A stretch of 64,000 bases of DNA. Source: Burkholderiales bacterium. Its GTDB lineage: Bacteria; Pseudomonadota; Gammaproteobacteria; Burkholderiales; WYBJ01. Every line of letters begins with the position of its first letter. The stretch's first letter is position 1. The position numbers and the translations under genes are program-made. The stretch spans positions 227,646 through 291,645 of the forward strand of contig JADLAC010000002.1 of NCBI GenBank assembly GCA_020848435.1. The letters run 5' to 3'. The notes under the pieces are model-generated. The model saw only the letters and a list, made by a program, of their open reading frames with translations, had not been told where the DNA came from and did not search any database. Below are positions 35,626 to 44,382 of the stretch, in pieces.

Positions 35626-37014
35626 ATGGATACCTTCGAGCTCGCGATCGTCGGCGCCGGTCCCGCCGGGCTTGCCGCGGGCGTCACCGCGGCAGCGCTA
35701 GGCTTGCGCACGGTCCTCGTCGACGAGCAACCCGCGCCGGGCGGGCAGATCTATCGCGGCATCGAAGCCGCTTCGCGGCATCCGGATTCGGCTCGTGTCT
35801 TCGGTGAAGACTACATGGCGGGCGCGGACCTCGTGCGGCAGTTTCGCGCGAGCGCTGTGAAGTACCTGCCGCTGTCCCAGGTGTGGCAGATCGACCGGGA
35901 TCGAAATCTCTGGATCCGCGGCGCGAACGGCGTGACCGCGATCGGCGCACGCCAGGTCCTACTCGCTACCGGGGCGATGGAACGACCCGTGCCGATTCCG
36001 GGCTGGACGCTGCCCGGCGTCATGACGTGCGGGGCTGCCCAGACGCTGCTGAAGAGCGCGGGCCTTGCGCCGAGCGGGCGTATCGTGCTCGCCGGCGGTG
36101 GTCCGCTCCTGCTGCTGATCGCAGCCCAGCTCATGCGCGCGGGCAATCCGCCGGCGGCGATTCTTCAAACCAGCACGAATCTGCGCCGGGCAATCGCGCA
36201 CTTGCCGCGGTTCGTATCGAGTCCCAGCTATGTTCGCAAGGGTCTTGGCCTGGTCGCGGAGCTGCGCCGGGCAGGGGTGAGAATCGAAAGGGGTGTCGGC
36301 GACATCCGGATCCTCGGTGAGACACGCGCCGAAGCCGTGGAGTACATCCGGGCGGGCACGCGCCGGCGCGAACAGGTCGACTTGGTCCTTCTTCACCATG
36401 GGGTCGTGCCGAACACGAACCTCGCGCTGTCGCTGCGCTGTGAGCACGAGTGGAACGATGCACAGCATGCCTTTCAGCCGCGGACCCATGCCGGCCTCGG
36501 ATCCTCGGTGGAAGGCGTCCTGGTGGCCGGCGACTGCGCGGGCATCGGCGGCGCCAAGGCTGCGGAGCTTCGTGGCCGCATCGCCGCGTACAACGCGGCG
36601 ACGAACATCGAGCGCATCAGCACTGACGCCCGCGACCGGCAGTGCGCGCCGATTCAGCGGGAATTGAGGCCGCACTTGCGGGCCAGGCCGTTTCTGGATG
36701 CCTATTTCGAGCCGCCGCGCGATCTGCTCGCGCCGGTCGAGGACGACGTCGTGGTGTGCCGGTGCGAGGAGGTCCGCGCGGGCGAGATACGGCGCATCGT
36801 CACGGAACAATCCTGCCCCGGACCGAACCAGATGAAAGCCTTCGTACGCACGGGCATGGGGCCTTGTCAGGGCAGGCTGTGCGGCTTGACCGTGGTCGAG
36901 CTGATGGCCCAGACGCGCGGGGTGTCTCCGGGCGAGATCGGCTATTACCGTATCCGCCCGCCGATCAAGCCGATCGCGTTGGGTGAGCTCGCGACGCGAG
37001 CCCAGGAAAAATGA
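35626..37014 (+). CDS. FAD/NAD(P)-oxidoreductase with BFD-like [2Fe-2S] domain, HcnB / opine-oxidase subunit A-like
   Basis: 462 residues from ATG at 35626, the first start after the MITE; an ATG at 35566 lies within the element. N-terminal FAD loop LAIVGAGPAGLAAGV and APGGQIYRG, then a second dinucleotide loop VLAGGGPLLLLIAAQL. The C-terminal BFD-like domain has CRC and CQGRLC, the usual C-x-C ... C-x4-C ligand pattern. Partner of the DAO-type flavoprotein and the small Fe-S protein. Electron acceptor unknown. Confidence 0.85.
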   Translation: MDTFELAIVGAGPAGLAAGVTAAALGLRTVLVDEQPAPGGQIYRGIEAASRHPDSARVFGEDYMAGADLVRQFRASAVKYLPLSQVWQIDRDRNLWIRGANGVTAIGARQVLLATGAMERPVPIPGWTLPGVMTCGAAQTLLKSAGLAPSGRIVLAGGGPLLLLIAAQLMRAGNPPAAILQTSTNLRRAIAHLPRFVSSPSYVRKGLGLVAELRRAGVRIERGVGDIRILGETRAEAVEYIRAGTRRREQVDLVLLHHGVVPNTNLALSLRCEHEWNDAQHAFQPRTHAGLGSSVEGVLVAGDCAGIGGAKAAELRGRIAAYNAATNIERISTDARDRQCAPIQRELRPHLRARPFLDAYFEPPRDLLAPVEDDVVVCRCEEVRAGEIRRIVTEQSCPGPNQMKAFVRTGMGPCQGRLCGLTVVELMAQTRGVSPGEIGYYRIRPPIKPIALGELATRAQEK

Positions 37015-37024
37015 AGGGGCCGAG

Positions 37025-38782
37025 ATGAACAAGCCGCGATTGCGCCCGCGTGCGCAGCGAAGCGCCTCTCGCCGTGCCAGCGGCGGCCAGAGACAGCGCA
37101 TCGACCCGATCAAGGCCGAAGTCATTGCACGTTATTTGCTCGCGACATCCGAGGAGACGGCGGCTACCCTCATGCGCACCGCGTTTTCCCCAAACATCAA
37201 GGAGCGCGGCGATTGCTCGACGGCCGTCTTCAGTGCGACGGGCGACGTGATCGCATTGGCGCATCGAATCCCGATTCATCTCGGCTCGATGGTGGGCGTG
37301 GTCGAGGAAATCCGTGAACGCTTCGGCGGGTCGAGGATTCGTCCCGGCGACATGTTCGTTGCGAATGACCCGTACAGCGGTGGCGGAACGCATCTGCCCG
37401 ACATCACCGTTGCCGCGCCGGTTTTCGTGGGCGATGACATCGTCGCTTTCGTCGCCAATATCGCCCACCACGCGGACGTCGGTGGCATGGTGCCCGGCTC
37501 GGAAGCCGCTAACTGCACGTCGATCTTTCAGGAAGGCATCCGCATTCCGCCCGTCAGGATCATGAATGCGGGCGAGCTCGACGAGGACGTGCTGGCCATC
37601 GTCTTGCTGAATTCGCGCACGCCCGCGGAGCGTCAAGGCGACCTGAAAGCACAGTTCGCTTCCAATGTCGTCGGGATCCGCAGTGTGCAGGCGCTATACC
37701 AGCGCTACGGTGTCGAGGACACCGACGCCACCATCGCGGCGTACCTGGATTTCACCGAGCGCCGCTTCGTCGCCGCGATCGATCGACTGCCGAGCGGAGT
37801 TTTCGAAGCGCAAGACGCGCTCGATGGGGCGAAGGAAGGCACGCTCGCCGCGATCCGGCTCAAGCTCGAGGTAGGCAGGGGCAAGCTCGCGTTCGACTTC
37901 GGCGGGTCCGATCCGCAGATGGAGTCGGCTCGGAACATCCCGTACCGCGCGCTCCTTGCCACCATATATACCGTCGCGAAGTGTCTGCTCGATCCCGAGG
38001 TGCCGGCGAACGCGGGCTATTACCGTGCGATCACCGTGAAGGCTCCGCTGGGGAGCGTGGTCAATCCGCGCGTACCCGCCGCCGTCGGCTGCCGCTCCAG
38101 CTCGTGTGCCGTGCTGGGGGATGTCATCGCGGCGGCATTGACGCAGGCGTTGCCGGCCAAGGCCCTCGCTTGCAGCGGTCCGCACCATCTCATGATCGTT
38201 TCGGGGACCGATCCGCGCACCGAGGACTACTTCGTCAGTGTCGAGACAGTGGCGGGCGGCATGGGGGCGCGGGCGAACCGGGATGGCATGGACGGCGTGC
38301 GCGTGCATGCTTCCGGGTCTTCGAATCTCCCGATCGAGGCGCTCGAGCATACGTATCCCATGCGGGTCGAGCGTTATGCGCTCTGGGAGGGATCGGGCGG
38401 CGCCGGCAAGTACCGGGGTGGCATGGGCGTGGTGCGCGACTACCGCATGCTCGGCCACGACATGGTGGTGACGCTTGCGGGAGAGCGCCAGAACGTGCGC
38501 GCGCAAGGCATGGCCGGTGGAAGTCCGGGCGCGGCGGGCATGTTCGTGCTCGATCCGGACACGGCGCGAGAGCGACAGCTCGGATCAGCGGTCACCGAAA
38601 TGAGCCTGGAGCGCGGCACGGTGGTGCGGATCTGCACGCCGGCCGGGGGCGGGTATGGCGATCCGGGCGAACGCGCCGCCGCTTCGATGGAACGCGATGT
38701 CCGGGAAGATCGCCGGCAGTATACGATGGGCGAGGACAGCGCGCCGCCGCTCACGCAAAGCCCAGAGGTCACCGGCGGCTGA
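37025..38782 (+). CDS. hyuB: Hydantoinase B / oxoprolinase, second copy
   Basis: 585 residues from ATG with AAGGGG upstream, 10 bp behind the flavoprotein. A basic N-terminal tail (about 35 residues) precedes the family core: LMRTAFSPNIKERGDCST, GDMFVANDPYSGGGTHLPD, HHADVGGMVPGS, SSNLPIEALEHTYPM and the ending GGGYGDPGE. Presumed partner of the HyuA at 30984, from which it is separated by four genes. The phrase NIKERGDCS is common in the family. Confidence 0.92.
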   Translation: MNKPRLRPRAQRSASRRASGGQRQRIDPIKAEVIARYLLATSEETAATLMRTAFSPNIKERGDCSTAVFSATGDVIALAHRIPIHLGSMVGVVEEIRERFGGSRIRPGDMFVANDPYSGGGTHLPDITVAAPVFVGDDIVAFVANIAHHADVGGMVPGSEAANCTSIFQEGIRIPPVRIMNAGELDEDVLAIVLLNSRTPAERQGDLKAQFASNVVGIRSVQALYQRYGVEDTDATIAAYLDFTERRFVAAIDRLPSGVFEAQDALDGAKEGTLAAIRLKLEVGRGKLAFDFGGSDPQMESARNIPYRALLATIYTVAKCLLDPEVPANAGYYRAITVKAPLGSVVNPRVPAAVGCRSSSCAVLGDVIAAALTQALPAKALACSGPHHLMIVSGTDPRTEDYFVSVETVAGGMGARANRDGMDGVRVHASGSSNLPIEALEHTYPMRVERYALWEGSGGAGKYRGGMGVVRDYRMLGHDMVVTLAGERQNVRAQGMAGGSPGAAGMFVLDPDTARERQLGSAVTEMSLERGTVVRICTPAGGGYGDPGERAAASMERDVREDRRQYTMGEDSAPPLTQSPEVTGG

Positions 38783-38797
38783 TCGCTGATCAGAGAA

Positions 38798-39787
38798 TTG
38801 GATTCGAATGTGAGCTGCACTGCGTTTTGTCGCCTTGTCCTGGTTACATCGGCGCTTGCCGCAACCTGGCGGCCGGCCGTCGCCGATGGCGAGTACCCGA
38901 ATCGGCCGATACGTTTGCTGGTCGGATTCGCGCCCGGCGGCGGCACGGACATATACGCGCGTACCGTCGCACCCAAGCTTGCCGATCGGCTCGGCCAGCA
39001 GCTCGTCGTGGACAATCGCGCGGGCGCCGGCGGTGTCATCGCCACCGCCTTGGTAGCCAAGGCGCCGCCCGACGGTCATACGCTGCTTTTCATTTCGCCT
39101 TCGCACGTCATCAACCCGTCGCTGAAGAAATCGCTGCCCTTCGATCCGATCGCCGATTTCGAGCCGGTGTCGACGGTGGCCGCAGGCACGGTCGTGCTCG
39201 TCGTTCATCCTTCGCTCCCGGCGCATTCGGTCAAGGATCTGATCGCGCTCGCCAAGTCGAAACCCGGAACGATCCGATTCGGCTCGGGCGGACTGGGCTC
39301 GTCGAGCCAGATGAACAGCGAGCAGTTCAAGAGCCAGGCCGGCATCGATATCGTTCACGTGCCCTACAAAGGGACCGCGGCCGCCATTCCCGATCTCGTG
39401 TCCGGCGAAGTGCACATGGCGGTCGATACGGTGGCCGCCCTGTTGCCGCACGTTCGCAGCGGGAAGCTGCGGGCGTTGGGTGTCGGCGACCGGGTTCGTT
39501 CGGCGCTCCTTGCGGATGTTCCGACGATCGCCGAAGCGGGCCTGCCCAACTACGAGATGTACGGCGGCACGGGCGTGTTGGCCCCGGCAAAGACGCCACG
39601 CGCCGTGATATCGAGGCTCAATCGCGAGATCAACGCGGTGCTCAAGGAGCCCGACGTGATCAAGCGGTTCACCGACTTGGCGGTCAGGCCGACCGGCAGC
39701 ACGCCCGAGGAGTTCCGCCAGCGCATCAAGGCGGACATTGCGCGCTACGCAGGCATCGTGAAGGCGGCCGGGATTCCTGTTCAGTGA
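38798..39787 (+). CDS. Bug/TctC-type solute-binding protein (10 of 14)
   Basis: 329 residues if TTG at 38798 is used; GTG at 38810 is an equally possible start and neither has a clear ribosome site. Signal peptide ends at AVA (residue 29). Motifs: YPNRPIRLLVGFAPGGGTD, LVVDNRAGAGGVIAT, IVHVPYKGTAAAIPD. It follows HyuB by 15 bp. Confidence 0.9.
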   Translation: MDSNVSCTAFCRLVLVTSALAATWRPAVADGEYPNRPIRLLVGFAPGGGTDIYARTVAPKLADRLGQQLVVDNRAGAGGVIATALVAKAPPDGHTLLFISPSHVINPSLKKSLPFDPIADFEPVSTVAAGTVVLVVHPSLPAHSVKDLIALAKSKPGTIRFGSGGLGSSSQMNSEQFKSQAGIDIVHVPYKGTAAAIPDLVSGEVHMAVDTVAALLPHVRSGKLRALGVGDRVRSALLADVPTIAEAGLPNYEMYGGTGVLAPAKTPRAVISRLNREINAVLKEPDVIKRFTDLAVRPTGSTPEEFRQRIKADIARYAGIVKAAGIPVQ

Positions 39788-39848
39788 CGCGCAATTCTCG
39801 ACGCTATCGAAGGACGATTACGGCTCGAATGCAGCCCCGGAGGAGACA

Positions 39849-41063
39849 GTGAGCACCCTGAAAGAAAGCGCAGCCCTGGATGCGGCGAAACGCATCCATG
39901 CCGAGCACATCGTCATCGATTCGATGGCGCCGCACTTCATCTCCGAGTGGGTGATGACGCCGGCGATGATCGAGCTGGCAAGAAAGCTCCAGGCCGAGGG
40001 CAAGACGCGATCGGCGATTCGAGCCGTGCTTACGAACCATCTGCTCGAATACTGCGCGAGCGATGCCGAAACGCGTGAGACCTACCTCGCATACTGGCGC
40101 CGCGCCGGGGTCACGGCGGGCCATGTCACGTTGTTCGGAGGCGGGCGTCCGGGCAGCGCATGGGAATCGCTGATAGAGGCTTTCGGCCGCGCCGGGCGCA
40201 TGATCGAGGCATTACGCCGCGCCGTCGCGCCGGCCGGAACCGCCGCGGATATCGAACGGGCGTGGCGTGAAAAGCGCCATGCCGTCGTCTACAACATTCA
40301 AAACGCGGAGCCGATCGGCGACGTCCTGGAGCGTGTCGACACGCTCCACGGCCTGGGCCTGCGTAGCATGCAGCTCACGTACAACCTGCGCACCCGCTTC
40401 GGCGATGGCTGTCTCGAAAGGAACGACGGCGGCATCAGTCGCTTCGGCGAAGCCCTGGTGCAGAAGCTGAACGCGTCGCAGGTGATGGTGGATGTCTCGC
40501 ACGCGAGCCCGCGTACCGCGGCCGATGTCATCGCGGTGTCCAGCGCGCCCGTCATCGCGAGCCACACCGCCGCGCGCGCGCTCAGCGGACATGCGAGGGC
40601 GCTGCCGGATGACATCCTCAAGGCCATAGCGGAGCGCGGCGGGTATATCGGCGTGCTGATCGTTCCCGGCTTCCTGTTGGCTCCCAACGGCGACAAGCGC
40701 GCGCAAGAACGCGGCAGACCTGCCGGCTGGGCGACCTTGGATGCCGTGGTCGACCATGTCGTGCACATTCTGAAGCTCGTGGGTGCCGAGCACGTGGGCA
40801 TTGGCACCGACTGGGCCAAGCCCTACTACAGCGCGGTCGAATGGGCACCCGCGATGGTGAACGAGTCCACGTCGGGATTCGACTGGGTCGGCTGGCGGCG
40901 CCAGGACCGCTTCGATCCCAACATGCAGGTGGTCGACATGGAAACCTGGGACAAGTGGCCCAATCTGACGGCTGCACTGCTCCTTCGCGGCATTCCCGAG
41001 GAGACGGTGGTGAAAATCGTCGGCGGCAATTTCCTGCGGGTGTTTCGCGACGTATGTGGCTGA
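39849..41063 (+). CDS. M19 renal-dipeptidase-like amidohydrolase with altered metal site
   Basis: 404 residues from GTG behind GGAGGAG. TIM-barrel dipeptidase family: VMVDVSHASPRTA (H218), VIASHTAARALSGHARALPDD (H239) and GIGTDWAK (D321) match the conserved His, His and Asp. The N-terminal HxD motif is instead D24-S-M-A-P28, and the bridging glutamate position is Q151 (NIQNAEP). Half of the binuclear zinc site is therefore missing, so a mononuclear or different activity is possible. Cluster context suggests hydrolysis of an amide product from the hydantoinases. Confidence 0.75.
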   Translation: MSTLKESAALDAAKRIHAEHIVIDSMAPHFISEWVMTPAMIELARKLQAEGKTRSAIRAVLTNHLLEYCASDAETRETYLAYWRRAGVTAGHVTLFGGGRPGSAWESLIEAFGRAGRMIEALRRAVAPAGTAADIERAWREKRHAVVYNIQNAEPIGDVLERVDTLHGLGLRSMQLTYNLRTRFGDGCLERNDGGISRFGEALVQKLNASQVMVDVSHASPRTAADVIAVSSAPVIASHTAARALSGHARALPDDILKAIAERGGYIGVLIVPGFLLAPNGDKRAQERGRPAGWATLDAVVDHVVHILKLVGAEHVGIGTDWAKPYYSAVEWAPAMVNESTSGFDWVGWRRQDRFDPNMQVVDMETWDKWPNLTAALLLRGIPEETVVKIVGGNFLRVFRDVCG

Positions 41064-41271
41064 AGCGCGGTAACGCCTTGGGCGGACCGGGCCGATCAGG
41101 GCCGATGCCAGCGCCTGCGCGGCAACGCGCGCGAGCAAGCTTCGCCGGCGGTTGAGCCAACCCGCGCTACGGTGATATCGTTGCCCGTATGAGCACGACC
41201 AGAGAACCGCGCGCGCCTTTCGGTCAGCGCCAATGCGGCGTATGCCGCAAGCGCTTGGCGGAGCGGCGCGG

Positions 41272-42612
41272 ATGAACGGCGCGACGCAACAGCTTGCCCG
41301 CTTCGTCGCCGCCTCGCGCTGGAGCGATGTGCCGCGCAACGTCCAGCACGAAGCGGCGCGCGCGATCATGAACTGGCTGGGGTGTGCGATTGGAGGTTGC
41401 CGCGATCGAACGGTCGAAGTGATGGTCGCCGCGCTGCGCGATTTCTCCGGGCCACCGCAGGCTAGCTTGCTCGGCCGCGGCGAGCGCTTCGACGCGCTTA
41501 CCGCGGCGTGCATCAACGGCACGAGCTCGAATCGCCTCGACTTCGACGACACCCACCTGCGGACGGTCATTCACCCCAGTGTGCCCATAGCGAGCGCGCT
41601 CGCCGCGCTCGCGGAGTATCGCCCGCTCACGGGCGCCGGATTTCTGCACGCCTTCGTGCTCGGCGTCGAGGTCGAATGCCGGGTAGGCAATGCCATCGCC
41701 CCGGAGCATTACGATCGCGGCTGGCATATCACCGCGACTTGCGGTGTGCTGGGCGCCGCCGCGGCGGCGGCCAAGGCGCTCGAGCTCGACGCGCACCGCA
41801 TCGCGTCTGCGATCGGAATCGCGGCGACCCAGGCTTCGGGGCTCATGGAAATGCTCGGCACGATGTGCAAGAGCTACAACATGGGACATGCCGCGCGCAA
41901 CGGATTGAGCGCCGCGTTCCTCGCCGAGGCCGGCTTTACGAGCTCGCCGCGCGCGCTGGAAGCGCCGCGCGGGTTTCTCAACGTGCTGGCGGCCCGAAAC
42001 GACGAGGCCGAAATCACGACCGACCTCGGCTCGCGCTGGGAGCTCACGCACAACGCATACAAGCCCTATCCCTGCGGCATCGTCATCCACCCGGTGATAG
42101 ATGGCTGCCTCGAGCTGAGGCAGGAGCAGCGCATCGACCCGCCGGCGATCGTCGCCATCGAGGTCGATGTGAACCCGCTCGCCCAGACGCTGTGCGGCAG
42201 AAAGACCCCGCGCGACAGCTTGGAAGGGAAACTGAGCCTCTATCACTCGGCTGCCGTCGCGCTGCTCGATGGCGAGGCGGGCGTGCGTCAATACCTGGAC
42301 GAGCGCGTCAGGGCATCCGACGTGGCCGTGCTGCGCGAGAAGGTGGTCGTGAATACCGATGCCGCGATCGCCACCGATCAAGCGCGCATTCGGGTGGCGC
42401 TCGCGAACGGCGCGAGCCACGAAACGTTCGTCGAGCACGCTCGTGGCTCGCTCGCTCGGCCGCTGACGGACGCGGAGCTCGAAGCCAAGTTCCGCGCGCT
42501 GGCGGCAGCGGAGCTCTCGCCGCCCCGGATCGACCGGCTGGCCGAGCAATGTTGGTCGCTGGAGAGGCAGGCCGACGCCTCGGTCATCGCGCGCGGCAGC
42601 TTTTCCGGATAG
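41272..42612 (+). CDS. MmgE/PrpD-family protein
   Basis: 446 residues from ATG with GCGGAG at 41258; an in-frame ATG at 41233 is weaker. Family blocks: AIMNWLGCAIGGCRD, RLDFDDTHLRTVIHPSVP, ERGWHIT-like YDRGWHITATCG, AYKPYPCGIVIHPVID. Shorter and clearly different from the copies at 23242 and 50022. Substrate unassigned; located after the dipeptidase-like gene and just before the deaminase. Confidence 0.88.
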   Translation: MNGATQQLARFVAASRWSDVPRNVQHEAARAIMNWLGCAIGGCRDRTVEVMVAALRDFSGPPQASLLGRGERFDALTAACINGTSSNRLDFDDTHLRTVIHPSVPIASALAALAEYRPLTGAGFLHAFVLGVEVECRVGNAIAPEHYDRGWHITATCGVLGAAAAAAKALELDAHRIASAIGIAATQASGLMEMLGTMCKSYNMGHAARNGLSAAFLAEAGFTSSPRALEAPRGFLNVLAARNDEAEITTDLGSRWELTHNAYKPYPCGIVIHPVIDGCLELRQEQRIDPPAIVAIEVDVNPLAQTLCGRKTPRDSLEGKLSLYHSAAVALLDGEAGVRQYLDERVRASDVAVLREKVVVNTDAAIATDQARIRVALANGASHETFVEHARGSLARPLTDAELEAKFRALAAAELSPPRIDRLAEQCWSLERQADASVIARGSFSG

Positions 42613-42628
42613 CGCTGGAGAAATCCCC

Positions 42629-43102
42629 ATGACCGAGCACGAGCAGTTCATGCAGCGCGCGATGGCGCTGGCCACGCAGGCGATGAACGAAGGCAACCGT
42701 CCCGCCGGCTGTGTCATCGTGAAGGACGCGAAGATCGTGGCCGAAGGACGCAACCTTGTCCATACCGAGCTCGACCCCACCGCGCACGGCGAGATCGTGG
42801 CGATCCGCCGCGCCGCATCGAATCTCGGCACGGTCGACCTGTCGGGCTGCACCCTGTACTCGTCTCTCGAACCGTGCGCGATGTGCTGCTGGGCGATGAT
42901 CGATGCAAGAATCCCGCGGCTGGTGCTCGGCTGCCGCCATGCGCAGCTCGAGCGTAAGGATATCGGCAGCTACTCGGTCGAAGCGCTGGTGGCGATGACG
43001 GGCCGGCCGCTCGAAATCGTCACCGGGGTGCTGGCACAGGAATGCGAAGCGCTGCGCCGCAGTTGGCCCGGATGGCGTGCGTTCCAGGGGGAAGGCGAGT
43101 GA
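42629..43102 (+). CDS. Cytidine-deaminase-fold zinc deaminase (guanine/cytosine deaminase-like)
   Basis: 157 residues, 16 bp after MmgE/PrpD. Zinc site H53-G-E55 (TAHGEIVAIRRA) and C83/C86 (SSLEPCAMC), with E55 as proton shuttle; layout of guanine deaminase and tRNA-adenosine-deaminase-like proteins. The C-terminal stretch (EALRRSWPGWRAF) differs from TadA. In this amide-degrading cluster it may deaminate a nitrogen heterocycle or related amide, an inference from context only. Confidence 0.85.
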   Translation: MTEHEQFMQRAMALATQAMNEGNRPAGCVIVKDAKIVAEGRNLVHTELDPTAHGEIVAIRRAASNLGTVDLSGCTLYSSLEPCAMCCWAMIDARIPRLVLGCRHAQLERKDIGSYSVEALVAMTGRPLEIVTGVLAQECEALRRSWPGWRAFQGEGE

Positions 43103-43112
43103 TCGACGCCGA

Positions 43113-43137
43113 GTGTCCTGAGTCTGAGGCTCGTCGC
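43113..43137. repeat. Diverged solitary end of the MITE-like element
   Basis: GTGTCCTGAGTCTGAGGC and following bases match 21 of 25 positions of the left terminal repeat of the element at 35428-35617. No matching right end or TA pair was found before the next gene, so this is a decayed remnant. Confidence 0.55.
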
Positions 43138-43211
43138 TGCTAGGGCCAACGGTGCAAGCGTGGCAAACGTCCGACTCACATACTCCGATGGCGCGGCTCT
43201 CACAGCGCCTG

Positions 43212-44213
43212 CTATTCGACCTTGATCCCTTTTTCCTTTACCAGCTTCGCCCATTTGCCCGATTCGGCGGCAACGAACGCGGTGAACTCCTCGACCGTGG
43301 CTCCGGTCGTCACCAGGCCTGATTCGAGCAGCCGCTGGCGTACATCGGGAAGCTGCAGGATTTTGCGTAGCTCGCCGTTGAGTTGCGTGACGATTTCGCG
43401 CGGCGTTCCGGCCGGCAGGAATGTGCCGAACCAGAATACCGCCTCGTAGCCCGGCACACCTGCTTCGGCGATGGTGGGAATCTCCGGCATCAGCTCGAAG
43501 CGTTTGGGGCTGGTCACCCCCAGCGCCCGCAGGCGCCCGCCTTTGATGGAACCCACGGCGACGGCCATGGTAGCGATCATGAGCTGGACGTTGCCCGCGA
43601 CCAGGTCGACCATCGCCGGTGCGCCGCCCTTGTACGAGACGTTGGTGAGCTTCGTTCGGGATAGGCTCGCGAACAGCTCGGTGGCGATGTGATCGGATCC
43701 GCCCGGCCCGCTCGAACCGTAATTGAGCTCGTTCGGACGACTCCTGGCGAGTGCGATCAGCTCTTTCACTGACCTCACCGGCAGCGCCGGGTGCACCACG
43801 AGCACGTTGATCACGTCGACCGCGGGCGTCACGGGCGTGAGGTCGCGCAGAGGATCGAACGCGAGCTTGCCGTAGATGTGCGGGTTGATGACGATATTGC
43901 CGGTCGTGGCCATGAGCAAGGTATGTCCGTCGGCGGGCGCCTTGGCCGCAAGCCCGACGCCGATGTTCCCGTTCGCGCCGCCGCGGTTGTCGATGACGAT
44001 CTGCTGCCCGATGGTGGTGCCGAGCCGTTGCGCCAGCGTGCGCGTCGTCACGTCGACGCCGCCGCCGGGCGCGAACGGCACGATCCAGCGCACGGGCTTG
44101 TTCGGCCACGTCTGCGCCAGCGCCGGAGAGACCGCCAGTGCGGCGCTGATCGAGATGCGCGCGAGCGACGTGAGCATGCGCTTGGTGCAAGCAACGCAAT
44201 TCGATCTTCGCAT
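43212..44213 (-). CDS. Bug/TctC-type solute-binding protein (11 of 14)
   Basis: 333 residues, ATG with GGAGG upstream. Signal peptide ends at ALA (A33). Motifs: WPNKPVRWIVPFAPGGGVD, VIDNRGGANGNIGVG, PADGHTLL, LTNVSYKGGAPAMVD. Transcribed towards the deaminase gene and divergently from prpB, with about 170 bp between the two starts. Confidence 0.92.
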   Translation of the reverse strand: MRRSNCVACTKRMLTSLARISISAALAVSPALAQTWPNKPVRWIVPFAPGGGVDVTTRTLAQRLGTTIGQQIVIDNRGGANGNIGVGLAAKAPADGHTLLMATTGNIVINPHIYGKLAFDPLRDLTPVTPAVDVINVLVVHPALPVRSVKELIALARSRPNELNYGSSGPGGSDHIATELFASLSRTKLTNVSYKGGAPAMVDLVAGNVQLMIATMAVAVGSIKGGRLRALGVTSPKRFELMPEIPTIAEAGVPGYEAVFWFGTFLPAGTPREIVTQLNGELRKILQLPDVRQRLLESGLVTTGATVEEFTAFVAAESGKWAKLVKEKGIKVE

Positions 44214-44382
44214 GACGTAGCCTCCAAGGAAGCAGATCCGGCGGCCATGTTAGCGGCCCGCGCTCGAACCGTCGAGCACGGCTCAGGCAATTGGAGGCGA
44301 CACTGCTGTACCATCGCCTTGAAGCCGGCGGCCTTCGAAACCGCGGGCTTGGAACCGATGACGCATTCAGTGGAGACCGCCC

